Shown: in pieces, positions 1-9,115 of the stretch
How the letters are laid out: every line of letters starts with the position of its first letter
Numbering within the stretch: the stretch's first letter is position 1
Assembly: GCF_900100945.1 (NCBI RefSeq)
Contig: NZ_FNCG01000025.1
Location: forward strand, 1-64,000
DNA: 64,000 bases
Direction: 5' to 3'
From: Mucilaginibacter gossypii
GTDB taxonomy: Bacteria; Bacteroidota; Bacteroidia; Sphingobacteriales; Sphingobacteriaceae
Notes under the pieces: model-generated
Databases searched by the model: none
Seen by the model: only the letters and a program-made list of their open reading frames with translations
What the model was told of the DNA's origin: nothing
Position numbers and translations under genes: made by a program

Positions 1-852
1 CACAGCCTTTTTCTTTAACTGGTTATCCCACACGCAATCTTTTACCAGCCACGGGGTATCAAACCTGGTCAGTTCTGATGCAGCATCTGCATCCAGTACA
101 AACTCTACATGTTGTGATAGTTGCAGGTAGGTTGCAGGTACTTCGCCCGAGATCTCTCCTTCTACCGCTTTCTTAATGATTGGAGCTTTCTTCTTGTTCC
201 AGGCCATCAGGATGATTTCCCTGGCTTTGAAGATGGTACCGATCCCCATGGTAATGGCTTTGGTTGGCACATTCGCCTTACCACCAAAATCCCTTGAAGC
301 ATCACTCCTGGTCAGGTCGTCAAGCGTTACCATCCTGGTTCCTGAGTTTGGTGCAGAACCCGGCTCGTTGAAGCCGATGTGACCTGTACGACCGATACCC
401 AGGATCTGAAGGTCTAATCCGCCAAGTTCTTCTATCTGCTTTTCGTAAGCCAGGCAGTAGCCTGCTACGGCTTCTTTATCCAGTGTACCATCCGGGATGT
501 GCACATTGGCTTTATCTATATCAATATGGCTGAAAAGGTTTTCGTACATGAAGGTTACATAGCTTTGTGCTGCTGTGGGCTTCATGGGGTAGTACTCATC
601 CAGGTTGAAAGTGATCACATTCTTAAAGCTCAAGCCTGCTTCTTTGTGCTGCCTTACCAGTTCGGCATAAACCCCTATCGGGGTTACACCGGTGGCAAGC
701 CCTAATACCGCTTTTTCGCCTTTAGCTTGTTTCGCGCGGATCAGATCTGCTATCCGGTTCGCTACCGCTACCGAGGCTTCCTGCTGGTTGTTGTATACGC
801 TTACCGGTAACTTCTCGTAACGTGTCTCTTCCAATAAATTTAATCGTGCCAT
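1..852 (-). CDS. nagB: glucosamine-6-phosphate deaminase (partial, 3' end outside window)
   Basis: Converts glucosamine-6-phosphate to fructose-6-phosphate and ammonia, the step that feeds amino sugars from chitin or peptidoglycan into glycolysis. I translated it from ATG at 850-852; it begins MARLNLLEETRYEKLPVSV and contains LGLATGVTPIGVY, FNLDEYYPM and ILGIGRTGHIGFNEPGS, the phosphate-binding and catalytic regions of NagB. All 284 codons in the window are open, past the usual end of about 260-270 residues. This suggests the long Bacteroidota form with an extra C-terminal LmbE-like domain; that domain is outside the window, so this is inference. It is divergent from anmK, another amino-sugar gene. 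A TATATTTG promoter element lies 39 nt upstream. Confidence 0.9.
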   Translation of the reverse strand, partial: MARLNLLEETRYEKLPVSVYNNQQEASVAVANRIADLIRAKQAKGEKAVLGLATGVTPIGVYAELVRQHKEAGLSFKNVITFNLDEYYPMKPTAAQSYVTFMYENLFSHIDIDKANVHIPDGTLDKEAVAGYCLAYEKQIEELGGLDLQILGIGRTGHIGFNEPGSAPNSGTRMVTLDDLTRSDASRDFGGKANVPTKAITMGIGTIFKAREIILMAWNKKKAPIIKKAVEGEISGEVPATYLQLSQHVEFVLDADAASELTRFDTPWLVKDCVWDNQLKKKAV

Positions 853-1294
853 GAATCTTAGGAAATGAAAATGAGGTTAGTTGTTGTAAACAAATATATC
901 AGATATTTACATAGTGCCGTTATTATTTTAACTTTTGCGGTAGTGTCAACCCATCTAAATGGGGTTAACACGGGTTAACACATTTCAAACCTTTAAAATA
1001 CAAAACATTAATAATCAACAATTTAAATACAGTCACGGGTTACTCTAAACTGATATTTTCGAGCAATTAACACATCCAAACGTTTGCACCTGTTATTGAC
1101 AAAATCAGGTGCTGATGACACCTGCCCCGTTTAACCGGCATCAGGCCATAAGACAACTATCATTAAATACTAATAGTTTGCCAATATCATCATCTTATTT
1201 CGTTAGCTATTTTAACAACAAGTCATCGTCACTAAAATATTAAATGCATTGCCCCAACTTTTGCGGGTTGCCGTACAAATAGTAATTTAAGCCC
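853..1294. promoter_or_regulatory. nagB-anmK divergent control region
   Basis: 442 nt without a gene. It holds the nagB -7 element (891-898), a tandem duplicate of GGGTTAACAC (962-971 and 972-981) preceded by an inverted near copy GTGTCAACCC (943-952), and a GCACCTG/CAGGTGC dyad (1086-1092 and 1106-1112). AACTTTTGCGG occurs twice, at 930-940 and 1256-1266; the second copy lies 29 nt before anmK and differs by one base from the -7 consensus. The dyads are candidate binding sites for a repressor controlling both genes; no regulator gene is adjacent. Confidence 0.4.
891..898 (-). promoter_or_regulatory. putative Bacteroidota -7 promoter element of nagB
   Basis: Read on the minus strand this is TATATTTG, a full match to TAnnTTTG, 39 nt upstream of the nagB ATG. 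I see no good -33 TTTG at the expected spacing, so the call rests on the -7 element alone. Confidence 0.45.
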
Positions 1295-2488
1295 ATGATA
1301 GCATTGAACCATAACCTGCAGCACCTGTTTAGCATCGCTCAAAAACCATCAAAAATGGGTGTCGGCCTAATGTCTGGCACCTCATTGGATGGGCTCGACA
1401 TTGCCCTGTGCAAATTTACTGGTAATGGTTTAAGCACTCATTTTGAGCTGGTACAATTTATCACAATCCCCTATCCAGATGACTTTAAGCTGCAAGTTCA
1501 GCAGGTATTTGCCCAGCGTAATGCAGATCTGGAAAAGGTAACTTTACTTAACGCTTATATCGGCAGCTATCACGCCAAACTGATATTGCAAGCACTTGGT
1601 CAATGGAACGTCGACCCACAGGAGGTTGATTTTATCGCCAGTCATGGTCAAACTATTTACCATGCCCCCCAGCGTTTACATCAGCATAAAAACTACTCTA
1701 ACGCCACTCTGCAAATTGGCGACGGCGACCATATAGCCGTAAAAACCGGCATATTAACCATCAGCGATTTCAGACAAAAGCATATTGCTGCCGGGGGAGA
1801 GGGCGCTCCGCTGGCTTTATATGGTGATGTATTATTGGGCAATAAAACCAGCCAAAACCGGGTGCTGTTAAACATAGGAGGCATTGCTAATTTAACCTGG
1901 CTTCCCGGCGATGGTGATTTTAACCGCGTGCTCTGCACAGATATTGGCCCCGGCAATACACTCATCGATGCTGCCTGCCGAAAATATTTTGATAAGCCTT
2001 TTGATGAGGATTCAGCTATAGCTTACAGAGGGCAGGTAAATGATGATCTATTAACGGCGCTCCTCTCCCATCCATTTTTTGGTGAAAAAGCCCCTAAAAC
2101 CACCGGACCAGAACTGTTCAACCTTGCCATGATTGCTGAAGCTCAGCAACGGTCAGGTACCGGGCAAATTAGTGGTGAAGACCTTATTTGTACCCTAAGC
2201 GCCTTCACCGCGGCATCCATAGCCGGTTTTGTTAAGGAAAATATCACAGGGGATCATGTTAAAATTTTTACCAGCGGCGGCGGGGCGCGAAATCCATTTG
2301 TTATTGGGGAATTAAAAAAACTATTGCCCCAAGCGACAATAGAAGATAGCAGTTTACTGGGGATCAACCCCGATGCCAAAGAAGCTATATTATTTGCTTT
2401 ATTAGGTAATGAAGCCTTATGCGGTGAGCCGATCAGGATCGGAACGAACCCGGCGGTGTTAATGGGGAAATTCTGCTTCCCGGTTTAA
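1295..2488 (+). CDS. anmK: anhydro-N-acetylmuramic acid kinase
   Basis: Phosphorylates and opens 1,6-anhydro-MurNAc released during cell-wall turnover, giving MurNAc-6-phosphate for recycling. The 397-residue protein shows the AnmK pattern: GLMSGTSLDGLDIAL near residues 23-37 (nucleotide and sugar site), IASHGQTIYH, GGEGAPLALYGDVLL, LNIGGIANLTWLP and DIGPGNTLIDAACR in the ASKHA-fold kinase core. Length is close to the usual 370-400. The ATG at 1295 is followed by about 20 residues before the conserved core, so initiation at the later Met (LMSGTS is internal) is unlikely. A CTTCCCG/CGGGAAG hairpin (2476-2482, 2490-2496) encloses the TAA stop. It is divergent from nagB, consistent with joint amino-sugar salvage. 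Confidence 0.93.
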   Translation: MIALNHNLQHLFSIAQKPSKMGVGLMSGTSLDGLDIALCKFTGNGLSTHFELVQFITIPYPDDFKLQVQQVFAQRNADLEKVTLLNAYIGSYHAKLILQALGQWNVDPQEVDFIASHGQTIYHAPQRLHQHKNYSNATLQIGDGDHIAVKTGILTISDFRQKHIAAGGEGAPLALYGDVLLGNKTSQNRVLLNIGGIANLTWLPGDGDFNRVLCTDIGPGNTLIDAACRKYFDKPFDEDSAIAYRGQVNDDLLTALLSHPFFGEKAPKTTGPELFNLAMIAEAQQRSGTGQISGEDLICTLSAFTAASIAGFVKENITGDHVKIFTSGGGARNPFVIGELKKLLPQATIEDSSLLGINPDAKEAILFALLGNEALCGEPIRIGTNPAVLMGKFCFPV

Positions 2489-2570
2489 ACGGGAAGTTCA
2501 AATTGATTATTTCCTCGCAGAGGCGCATCACGCGCATCTCTACTTTTTCGTTATAAACGCCCCAAATAGC

Positions 2571-3473
2571 TTATCGCCCCATCTGCTGCTTCATGAACCT
2601 TCTGATCCGCTGCAACAAGGTACCCTTTCTGTTTGCCAGGAAATTTTTGATCGCCTTATAAGCCTCTTCATTCTCCTCTATGGTGTCGGGAAATTGCGTT
2701 ACCTGTTTGCGTCCCATTTGCACATGGTACATATCCTCTTTATTGGAGTGTACGCCAGTACCATCATGGCCTATATTTTGAATAAGCGACTGCGACGGGT
2801 TCAGTGTCAACCCGTTTTTCAAAAAAATAGAGGCATACCAGCGAATGGCCCATGAATTATTTTTACCGGCCTTAAACTGCTCTATCTGCTTCCAGAAATT
2901 CATTTTGCCTTCTATCGAAAAGCGGGCTATTTTCAGCGTATCAAACTGAGCAATCAGCTTATCAACATCGGGTTCAAAGTTTTTCCAGGCGCGGGCCCAG
3001 GTTGCCCAGCCCCAGCTGGTGGCTGCACGATAAAAGAATGTTTCGGGCAGTTTCTTGTCATGCAGATTGTACATATAGGCGCCGATATGCATTACCTGTT
3101 CCTGGTTTGCATATTTTGTTAATGCGTCATTAAAATACTGCAAGGTATATGGCGAAGATAACAGATCGTCTTCAAAAACAATCACTTTGCCATATTCATA
3201 CACCAACTGTGTTACCCCGCTGACGATGGATTCGGCCAGACCGAGATTATGATTACGCAAAATAATTTTTACCGATTTAAAACCGCTTACATCTTTTACC
3301 AGTTGCCTCACCTGTTCAACCTTTGGCTTATCGGCATCGGTTTTGGCTGCATCGCAAAAAATGTGCAGGCGCGACTCATCGGCCAGCAAATTTTGCTGCA
3401 AATAACTGATGGTACGGCGGGTATGGTCGGGCCGGTTATAAACAAAAAGAGCTATCGGGGCAAGATTTTGCAT
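2571..3473 (-). CDS. GT2-like glycosyltransferase
   Basis: Probable nucleotide-sugar-dependent glycosyltransferase of 300 residues. The N terminus APIALFVYNRPDHTRRTI resembles the GT-A start of family 2 and GNT-I-like transferases. NHNLGLAESIVSGV follows, then VIVFEDDLLSSPYTLQYFN near residues 95-115, where EDD is the metal-binding acidic cluster. RAATSWGWATWARAWKNF further on is typical of the HlpA/sugar-transferase subgroup. The acceptor cannot be inferred. It is monocistronic on the minus strand, followed by no clear terminator, and its start lies 73 nt from a TAATTTTG promoter element. It probably acts in surface glycan or exopolysaccharide synthesis. Confidence 0.8.
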   Translation of the reverse strand: MQNLAPIALFVYNRPDHTRRTISYLQQNLLADESRLHIFCDAAKTDADKPKVEQVRQLVKDVSGFKSVKIILRNHNLGLAESIVSGVTQLVYEYGKVIVFEDDLLSSPYTLQYFNDALTKYANQEQVMHIGAYMYNLHDKKLPETFFYRAATSWGWATWARAWKNFEPDVDKLIAQFDTLKIARFSIEGKMNFWKQIEQFKAGKNNSWAIRWYASIFLKNGLTLNPSQSLIQNIGHDGTGVHSNKEDMYHVQMGRKQVTQFPDTIEENEEAYKAIKNFLANRKGTLLQRIRRFMKQQMGR

Positions 3474-3545
3474 GGTATGATTTCAGCAGATCAGGTATTG
3501 CAATTTAAACGCCTTGCATTAAGCGGGGGCATTTAATTTGCAAGG

Positions 3546-3553
3546 CAAAATTA
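3546..3553 (-). promoter_or_regulatory. putative -7 promoter element of the GT2-like gene
   Basis: Minus-strand TAATTTTG matches TAnnTTTG and lies about 73 nt upstream of the ATG at 3473. No -33 element was assigned. Confidence 0.4.
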
Positions 3554-3595
3554 TACCATAACCTTCCGATTGCAAACAAATAAAACAATTTGTTT

Positions 3596-5548
3596 TTATT
3601 CTGCCGATTTTACCGTAAATGTGGTACGACGGTTAAGTTGCCTGCCCTCGGGGTTATCTTTGCCATTTGGTAATTTGTTTGGGGCGATGGGCATTCTTTT
3701 GCCATAGCCGCGGGCTGTAATACGTGCAGACTTAATGCCTTGCAGTAACAGGTAATCAACACAAGCCTCGGCCCGGGCCTGCGACAACTTCATGTTCGCT
3801 GCGTCAGTGCCTATCCCATCGGTATGCGAGCCAAGCTCGATCTTAATTTTAGGGTTATCGTTCATGATGGCAACCAGTTTATCCAGCGTATCAAATGATT
3901 CGGACCGGAGATGGGCGTTACCAAAATCAAAATAAATATTCTCAATAGTTATCTGAACATTGATCTTATAATTCTGCAGGCAAATTTCGGGGTTAATGAG
4001 CGTATCAATACCCGGCTTTACTATCGGTGCAGGAATAACTTTGGTAAAGTACCCCTTTTGTGAAATCTCCAGCTTATACCTGGGCAGTTTTTCCTTTACC
4101 TGGAAAACATAATCGCCTTTGGCATCGGTTACCTTAACGGCCAAACCCATTTTCACATCGGGATCTTTAAGGATTACCCTTGCCCCTGCCATACCACCGT
4201 TAGTGCGGCAATCAATTACACGGCCACTGATATATAAAAACTTATACTGCCCGGTAAAAAGGCTTAAGCAGCAGTCAGAGCCGCGTGCCGAACTCAGGTA
4301 AAATTTATTTGGATTGGTTGGATCAAGGCTATAGTACAAGTCGTCTTTAGATGAGTTAACCGGGTAACCTAAATTAACCGGGACTGACCAACGACCAAAA
4401 TCTCCTTCGCTGCGGTAAACATCAAAGCCGCCCATACCGGTAAAACCATTCGAGCTAAAAAACAACACTTTATCCGCCTGGTCATAATATGGCGACTGTT
4501 CATCATATGCTGTGTTTACTGCATCGCCCAGGTTACTTACAGTTTTCGGTTGCCCGGCATCATCAAGGTTACTTTCCCAAATATCGTCGCCGCCTTCGCC
4601 GCCGGGCCTGTCTGATGAGAAAAACAATCGCCGGCCATCAGCGCTAACAAAAGGGTGCTTGGAATTATAGCCTTCAGCATTAACAGTATTATTCAGCCTT
4701 ACCGGCTGCTGCCATACACTGCTTACCAGTTGACTAAAATAAATGGCAGATACTGTTTTCCCGTTCTTTTTATACCAGCGGGTAAGGTACATCCTGGTGC
4801 CGGTACCATCAAGCGCAGGTGTAGCGTATTCAATTTGTCCTTCTTTATCAAACGCCTTAAAGTTTGTGGCAAGCGCTTTAGTTGAATCAAGGATGGCCGA
4901 ACTGTAAACCCTGTTGGTATAAAACTTATCCTTATCAACCAGGCGCGATGAGGTAAACCAATACCTGCCCAGGTTAACGGTAAGGGCGTAGTCTCCCTGG
5001 TCTTTATTTAAAAACACCAAAGCTGATACATCAACGGCGCGTGGGTGTTCCAATTGCTTCAAGGCATATTCGCACGAGATTATTTCTTTTTTAGCGAGAG
5101 CGGCATACTGCGGATCGGGAGCGTTGCCTGCAAAATGCTTTAACTGGACCAATGCTTCATTATACTTCCCGTTTGCCTGCAGGCAGATGCCGTACCAAAG
5201 CGGTATTAACGGATATTGGCCAGCTGGTGCTTCCTTAGCCAATTGGGCATACCATATAGTAGCATCAGTATAGTCTTTATACAGACGATATGATTCGGCC
5301 AGGCGATAAATGATGTATTGATTAGTCTCAGCCTTTTTTGAACTGATTCTTTTTACTGCTGATGAACGCGGCACACTGCTTTTGGGCTCATCGGTTGTAC
5401 CATCGGCAATATGCTTGTAATAATAGGCGGCAGTATAGTACTCATGCCTGTTAAAGGCAGTATCGGCCAGTGCCCTGTAGTTTTTCGCCTGTCCAAATGA
5501 AACCAACGGAAAAAACAATAGTAAGAAATAGGGTAATAGTTTTTTCAT
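3596..5548 (-). CDS. PorE-like OmpA-family lipoprotein-type T9SS partner (TPR, propeller, CRD, OmpA)
   Basis: Envelope protein of 650 residues with the domain order described for PorE of the type IX secretion system. A signal peptide (residues 1-20, ending FGQA) is followed by a TPR-like helical region (about 25-165) and a PD40/WD40-like propeller (about 175-440; repeats such as HPFVSADGRRLFFSSDRPGG and VLFFSSNGFTGMGGFDVY). A carboxypeptidase-regulatory-like beta sandwich follows (about 445-520). The OmpA C-terminal peptidoglycan-binding domain (about 530-648) has ELGSHTDGIGTD and LSQARAEACVDYLL. It is the last gene of a three-gene operon, 1 nt after the PorP/SprF gene. By family knowledge it anchors a PorP-like barrel to peptidoglycan. 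It could be a paralogue dedicated to this cargo rather than core PorE. Confidence 0.85.
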   Translation of the reverse strand: MKKLLPYFLLLFFPLVSFGQAKNYRALADTAFNRHEYYTAAYYYKHIADGTTDEPKSSVPRSSAVKRISSKKAETNQYIIYRLAESYRLYKDYTDATIWYAQLAKEAPAGQYPLIPLWYGICLQANGKYNEALVQLKHFAGNAPDPQYAALAKKEIISCEYALKQLEHPRAVDVSALVFLNKDQGDYALTVNLGRYWFTSSRLVDKDKFYTNRVYSSAILDSTKALATNFKAFDKEGQIEYATPALDGTGTRMYLTRWYKKNGKTVSAIYFSQLVSSVWQQPVRLNNTVNAEGYNSKHPFVSADGRRLFFSSDRPGGEGGDDIWESNLDDAGQPKTVSNLGDAVNTAYDEQSPYYDQADKVLFFSSNGFTGMGGFDVYRSEGDFGRWSVPVNLGYPVNSSKDDLYYSLDPTNPNKFYLSSARGSDCCLSLFTGQYKFLYISGRVIDCRTNGGMAGARVILKDPDVKMGLAVKVTDAKGDYVFQVKEKLPRYKLEISQKGYFTKVIPAPIVKPGIDTLINPEICLQNYKINVQITIENIYFDFGNAHLRSESFDTLDKLVAIMNDNPKIKIELGSHTDGIGTDAANMKLSQARAEACVDYLLLQGIKSARITARGYGKRMPIAPNKLPNGKDNPEGRQLNRRTTFTVKSAE

Positions 5549-5549
5549 A

Positions 5550-6548
5550 TTATATCCTTGGGCAAATTGGGGCCGGGGAATCAGTGTAGCGACTAAATAT
5601 ATAGCTTATTGATAGTTCAAAACCGCCGCGGCCTGATGTAACCGCGCGAAGCCCTGAAGTATTAAAATCATAACTGGCACCAATCACCATCCTGCGTATA
5701 TGGTAACCAACATTGGCAATTGCAGCATCCTGTAAGCGGACCATACCACCGAGTACCAGTCCGTTATCATTGGCAAACTTAAGTTCAGAATATAATCCGA
5801 ACGCTTTGATCTCACCTTTGCCTTGTTTAACGTAAACTGCGTTTGGGATCAGGTCAAAAAAATCAGACGCTTTTATACGCACACCGCCATGTGCTGTAAA
5901 CCGCATAGGCAATTTACTGGCAATACCGCCCGCGGCAAAAGGGTCTGTTACATCATTGATATGGTTAATACTAAGTCCGCCAAACAAATTGGCTTTATTC
6001 ATCGGGTCGGCATTGTAATAATAGATACCTGCGCCTGCATCAAATACCGTTTTTGACGAATAGCCAAAATTTTCGAAATTGGGCAAGGTAGGGTCGAAGC
6101 CGCTGTTCGGATCGTACTGGTTGTCAGACTGGAGTTTACCCGGATCAAAATTACGGCTGATAACTCCCGCCTGCAAGCCGAAATGCAGCCGCTGATTACC
6201 ATCGCCCGACAGGGTTATGCCATAACCAAATGAACCATAAGCTGTAAAGTAATTATACCCGGCAGTGCCTGCTTTTTGATCAAGTATATTAAGGCCTAAG
6301 CCCACTTTATCGGTTGGTTTAAAATCGGCAGATACCCCTGCTGTGCGGTAGCCATTGCTGATGTTTGCCCACTGGTCCCTGTAGTTGGCAGATAAGCGTG
6401 TGTCGCCGTCAAAAACGCCTGTAAGCGCCGGGTTAAGCCAAAGCGGGTAAGCGTAGTATTGTGAAAAATGCGGATCAACCTGCGCCTTCACCTTTCCTGC
6501 AACTGCAAACTGCAGCGCTATCGTAATAATGAGTAGTAGTTTCTTCAT
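5550..6548 (-). CDS. PorP/SprF family outer-membrane protein
   Basis: The 332-residue protein has a signal peptide (MKKLLLIITIALQFAVAG...AQ) followed at once by VDPHFSQYYAYPLWLNPAL, the characteristic start of PorP/SprF proteins. The rest alternates beta strands of a 14-stranded outer-membrane barrel, for example GLGLNILDQKAGTAGYNY and VIGASYDFNTSGLRA. In Bacteroidota these proteins lie next to type B T9SS cargo genes and are needed to export or anchor the matching cargo. Its ATG overlaps the cargo stop by four bases (ATGA, 6545-6548), a sign of translational coupling. The C terminus FELSISYIFSRY is the expected closing strand; the following 10 residues (TDSPAPICPRI) are a short tail. Confidence 0.9.
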   Translation of the reverse strand: MKKLLLIITIALQFAVAGKVKAQVDPHFSQYYAYPLWLNPALTGVFDGDTRLSANYRDQWANISNGYRTAGVSADFKPTDKVGLGLNILDQKAGTAGYNYFTAYGSFGYGITLSGDGNQRLHFGLQAGVISRNFDPGKLQSDNQYDPNSGFDPTLPNFENFGYSSKTVFDAGAGIYYYNADPMNKANLFGGLSINHINDVTDPFAAGGIASKLPMRFTAHGGVRIKASDFFDLIPNAVYVKQGKGEIKAFGLYSELKFANDNGLVLGGMVRLQDAAIANVGYHIRRMVIGASYDFNTSGLRAVTSGRGGFELSISYIFSRYTDSPAPICPRI

Positions 6549-8578
6549 CTTAATAGCGTAATTGTTCCTTTTTTATTCAATTGCGCCCCGTTATTCATTG
6601 TAGCTTTTAAATAGTATACATATACCCCTACAGGCATCAATGAGCCTTTATAATAACCATCCCATCCTTTGTTAACATCAGTTGATGTAAAAACCAATTG
6701 TCCCCATTGATCATACACATAAAAGGAAAGTGTTTTTATATTTTTTCCATGTGCATAAATAATGTCGTTATTTCCGTCGCCATTGGGGGTAAAGTTGTTG
6801 GCTACATATATTACATTGTTATTATCGATGGTGGCGGCAGTAACCGCGGCCGATGCCCCGCTAAGCGTACATGACGATGCTCCCAAAGCCTTCACTGTGA
6901 TGGTAACAGACTCGTTTAGGCCAAGGCCTCCCACTTTATGCGTTAAACCGTTACTGCCCGAACTTGGCACTGTATAGGTTAAACCATTGTTGGTACTTAC
7001 CAGGTAACTGGTAGCGCCGCTTATCGCGCTCCACTCAAAGGCTACGCTCGATGACGTAACTTCGCCAACAGTTACCACGGGTGCATCAAGCGGCTTGGTC
7101 ATCTGTACCTGCACTGTGACTCTTCCGCCGCTGTTACACCCAGTGCTGTTGGTTGCTTCCAGGTAATAATGTTTTGCCGATGTTAAGTTAGCCGTAACAT
7201 AGGTGTTGCCCTGGGCAAGCAGGTTTCCGCCGGTCGGCGCATCATACCATGAAATAACTGCCCCGCCTGATGCTGAAGCGGTTAATGTAGCACTGGTACC
7301 CGGGCAAACAGATGTTCCCGAACTGCTTACTGTAACCACCGGCAACGGAATGATAGCTATGCTAACTGTTCCCCGGGCCGAGGAACCGCACCCTGCAGCG
7401 TTGACAGCCTGTACATAATAGGTTGTTGCTGCTGTTACGTTGCTGATTGTATAACTGGTCCCTGTATGTAAAATGTTAGCTTCGGTGGCGCCGCCGTACC
7501 AGTTATAAACAACACCACTTTGCGCGTTTTGTATGGTAATTGTCGTTGTGGAGCCGGAGCAAACGCTAATAGTGCTTTGCGTAAATTGCGGTACCGCCGG
7601 TAATGGCGAAACAGTTACCTGTATTGTTGTTAAAGGACTGCTGCAGGTGCTATTAGATGCCTCAACATAATAACTTTTGCCTGCGTTTAATACAGGAGTA
7701 GTGTATGACGTACCTGTAGCAAGCACCGTGGTTTTAGCCGACGAATCATACCAGTTGTATGTAAATCCGGCCTGCGGCGAGGCAACCGTCAATGTAGCCG
7801 GGGTTCCCTGGCAAATGGTTATCGTTGACGCTGCAGGCGATGGAGGAGGTGGTGGTGTTGAAACCTTAATGAGCACCACATTACTAAGCGCCGGAGTTGT
7901 ACATGCCCCGGAAGAAACCATACGGCGATAATAAGTATCATTGTTTAGCACCGGCGGGTCATAGTTTTTCGATACAGCACCCGAAATATCATTAAATGTT
8001 GCGTTATCTGTGGATGATTGCCATTGATATGAAAAAGTTCCATCGCCCCCTCCGGGCACACTACCCGTAATAGCCGCCGGATTGCCTGTTGAACAAAATT
8101 GGGTAACAGCTGGCGCTACTATTGTATTGTTATTGACTGCTGCTATCGGCCTTACGGTAACATCATAATAAGAATCATAATCCACTACGCCGGCGGTAGA
8201 GATCTTGCGGCGCAGGCTGTATACAATACTTGAAGCAGATGTATTTGTTAACGAAGATGTGATATAATCTTTTTGAGTATTTGCCGACGGTGCATTTACC
8301 CAGTTTCCGTTGTTATTTATTTGCCATAGATAACTGTCGGGCACAGGGTTTTTTATATCGCCGTTAAGTACAGCCGCAGCAGCGGAGCAAATGGTAATTG
8401 CCTGCAGGGGGGCGACCATAATATGGTATGGAGTAAACCTTGGTTCAACAGACCGCGGCTCCACGTTAACAGGCAATGGGGTTTCAAATGCCCGGCCAAA
8501 CCCAGCGAACGGGAGAAAAGACAGGCAAAACATTGACCATAATACTATTTTATATAGAGGTGCAGGTTTAGGGCGCAT
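6545..8578 (-). CDS. T9SS type B sorting-domain surface protein with Ig-like repeats
   Basis: Secreted cargo of 677 residues. After an N-terminal hydrophobic signal (about 10-30) it has Ig-like modules. At least three copies (about 245-490) carry the pattern CxGxxxTLT...YNWYDSS...GTSYTTPVL...YYVEASN of CHU_C-associated Ig_7 domains. A fibronectin-III-like module follows (about 495-580). The C-terminal 85 residues have NNFTPNGDGNNDIIY, FYVYDQWGQLVF, GWDGYYKG, MPVGVYVYYL and GTITLLR, which together define the gliding-motility-associated (type B) T9SS sorting domain. The cargo gene leads the operon with its own PorP/SprF and PorE-like partners. Its role is probably adhesion or an extracellular filament; no enzymatic domain is visible. 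Confidence 0.9.
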   Translation of the reverse strand: MRPKPAPLYKIVLWSMFCLSFLPFAGFGRAFETPLPVNVEPRSVEPRFTPYHIMVAPLQAITICSAAAAVLNGDIKNPVPDSYLWQINNNGNWVNAPSANTQKDYITSSLTNTSASSIVYSLRRKISTAGVVDYDSYYDVTVRPIAAVNNNTIVAPAVTQFCSTGNPAAITGSVPGGGDGTFSYQWQSSTDNATFNDISGAVSKNYDPPVLNNDTYYRRMVSSGACTTPALSNVVLIKVSTPPPPPSPAASTITICQGTPATLTVASPQAGFTYNWYDSSAKTTVLATGTSYTTPVLNAGKSYYVEASNSTCSSPLTTIQVTVSPLPAVPQFTQSTISVCSGSTTTITIQNAQSGVVYNWYGGATEANILHTGTSYTISNVTAATTYYVQAVNAAGCGSSARGTVSIAIIPLPVVTVSSSGTSVCPGTSATLTASASGGAVISWYDAPTGGNLLAQGNTYVTANLTSAKHYYLEATNSTGCNSGGRVTVQVQMTKPLDAPVVTVGEVTSSSVAFEWSAISGATSYLVSTNNGLTYTVPSSGSNGLTHKVGGLGLNESVTITVKALGASSCTLSGASAAVTAATIDNNNVIYVANNFTPNGDGNNDIIYAHGKNIKTLSFYVYDQWGQLVFTSTDVNKGWDGYYKGSLMPVGVYVYYLKATMNNGAQLNKKGTITLLR

Positions 8579-9115
8579 AGTTTAAATTAACGGATAATGA
8601 TAATAATTATCTTTCATATTACTAAATTTTCAAAATATTTTAATCATTAACGAAACGGTTTCAACGCCAACCAGCGCTGAGTTGACCCAATCAGTTATGT
8701 TAATTAATTATTTTATTGTTAATTCAGGTTTATCAATAACGTTATATTACAACGGTATCCTAAGCTCTTCTACGGTACAATTAATTATAATGTTCACATT
8801 ATCAAAAAATTTCAAACTATGCTTTACTGCCATTGAAGCTATCACAAGTTTTTACCTTTTAAAGGAGAGGGCAAAGCCGTACCGGTTGAGTGCATGATGT
8901 GAAAAAACATGAATTATTAATAGCCCAATTTACAGGAAGCACATTGAATAAAGGCCTGATGAAGGGGGCGGCCTGCGGCACTAACGGTTTTATTTAATTA
9001 ATCATAAAGGGTAAATGCAGCCCGGCAAATAACATAAACGGCAATAATATTGTGAACGGATGGCAATAAAACTTTATAAAGGCCTGGAATACTATAGCAA
9101 TTAATACAACTTAAC
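8579..9115. other. 537-nt AT-rich intergenic region
   Basis: No convincing gene; short open frames here have no family features and poor codon use. An 11-bp palindrome CAATAATATTG is at 9042-9052. A fragment GGGGCGGCCTGCGGCACTAACGG near 8968-8990 loosely recalls the structured element at 26427-26510. The upstream part should contain the promoter of the T9SS operon, but I find only one-mismatch -7 candidates. Confidence 0.5.

Noticed and set aside
8682..8897. 71-residue open frame in the gap upstream of the T9SS operon
   Set aside because: Isoleucine- and leucine-rich from AT-rich DNA, no start context, no motif; judged non-coding.
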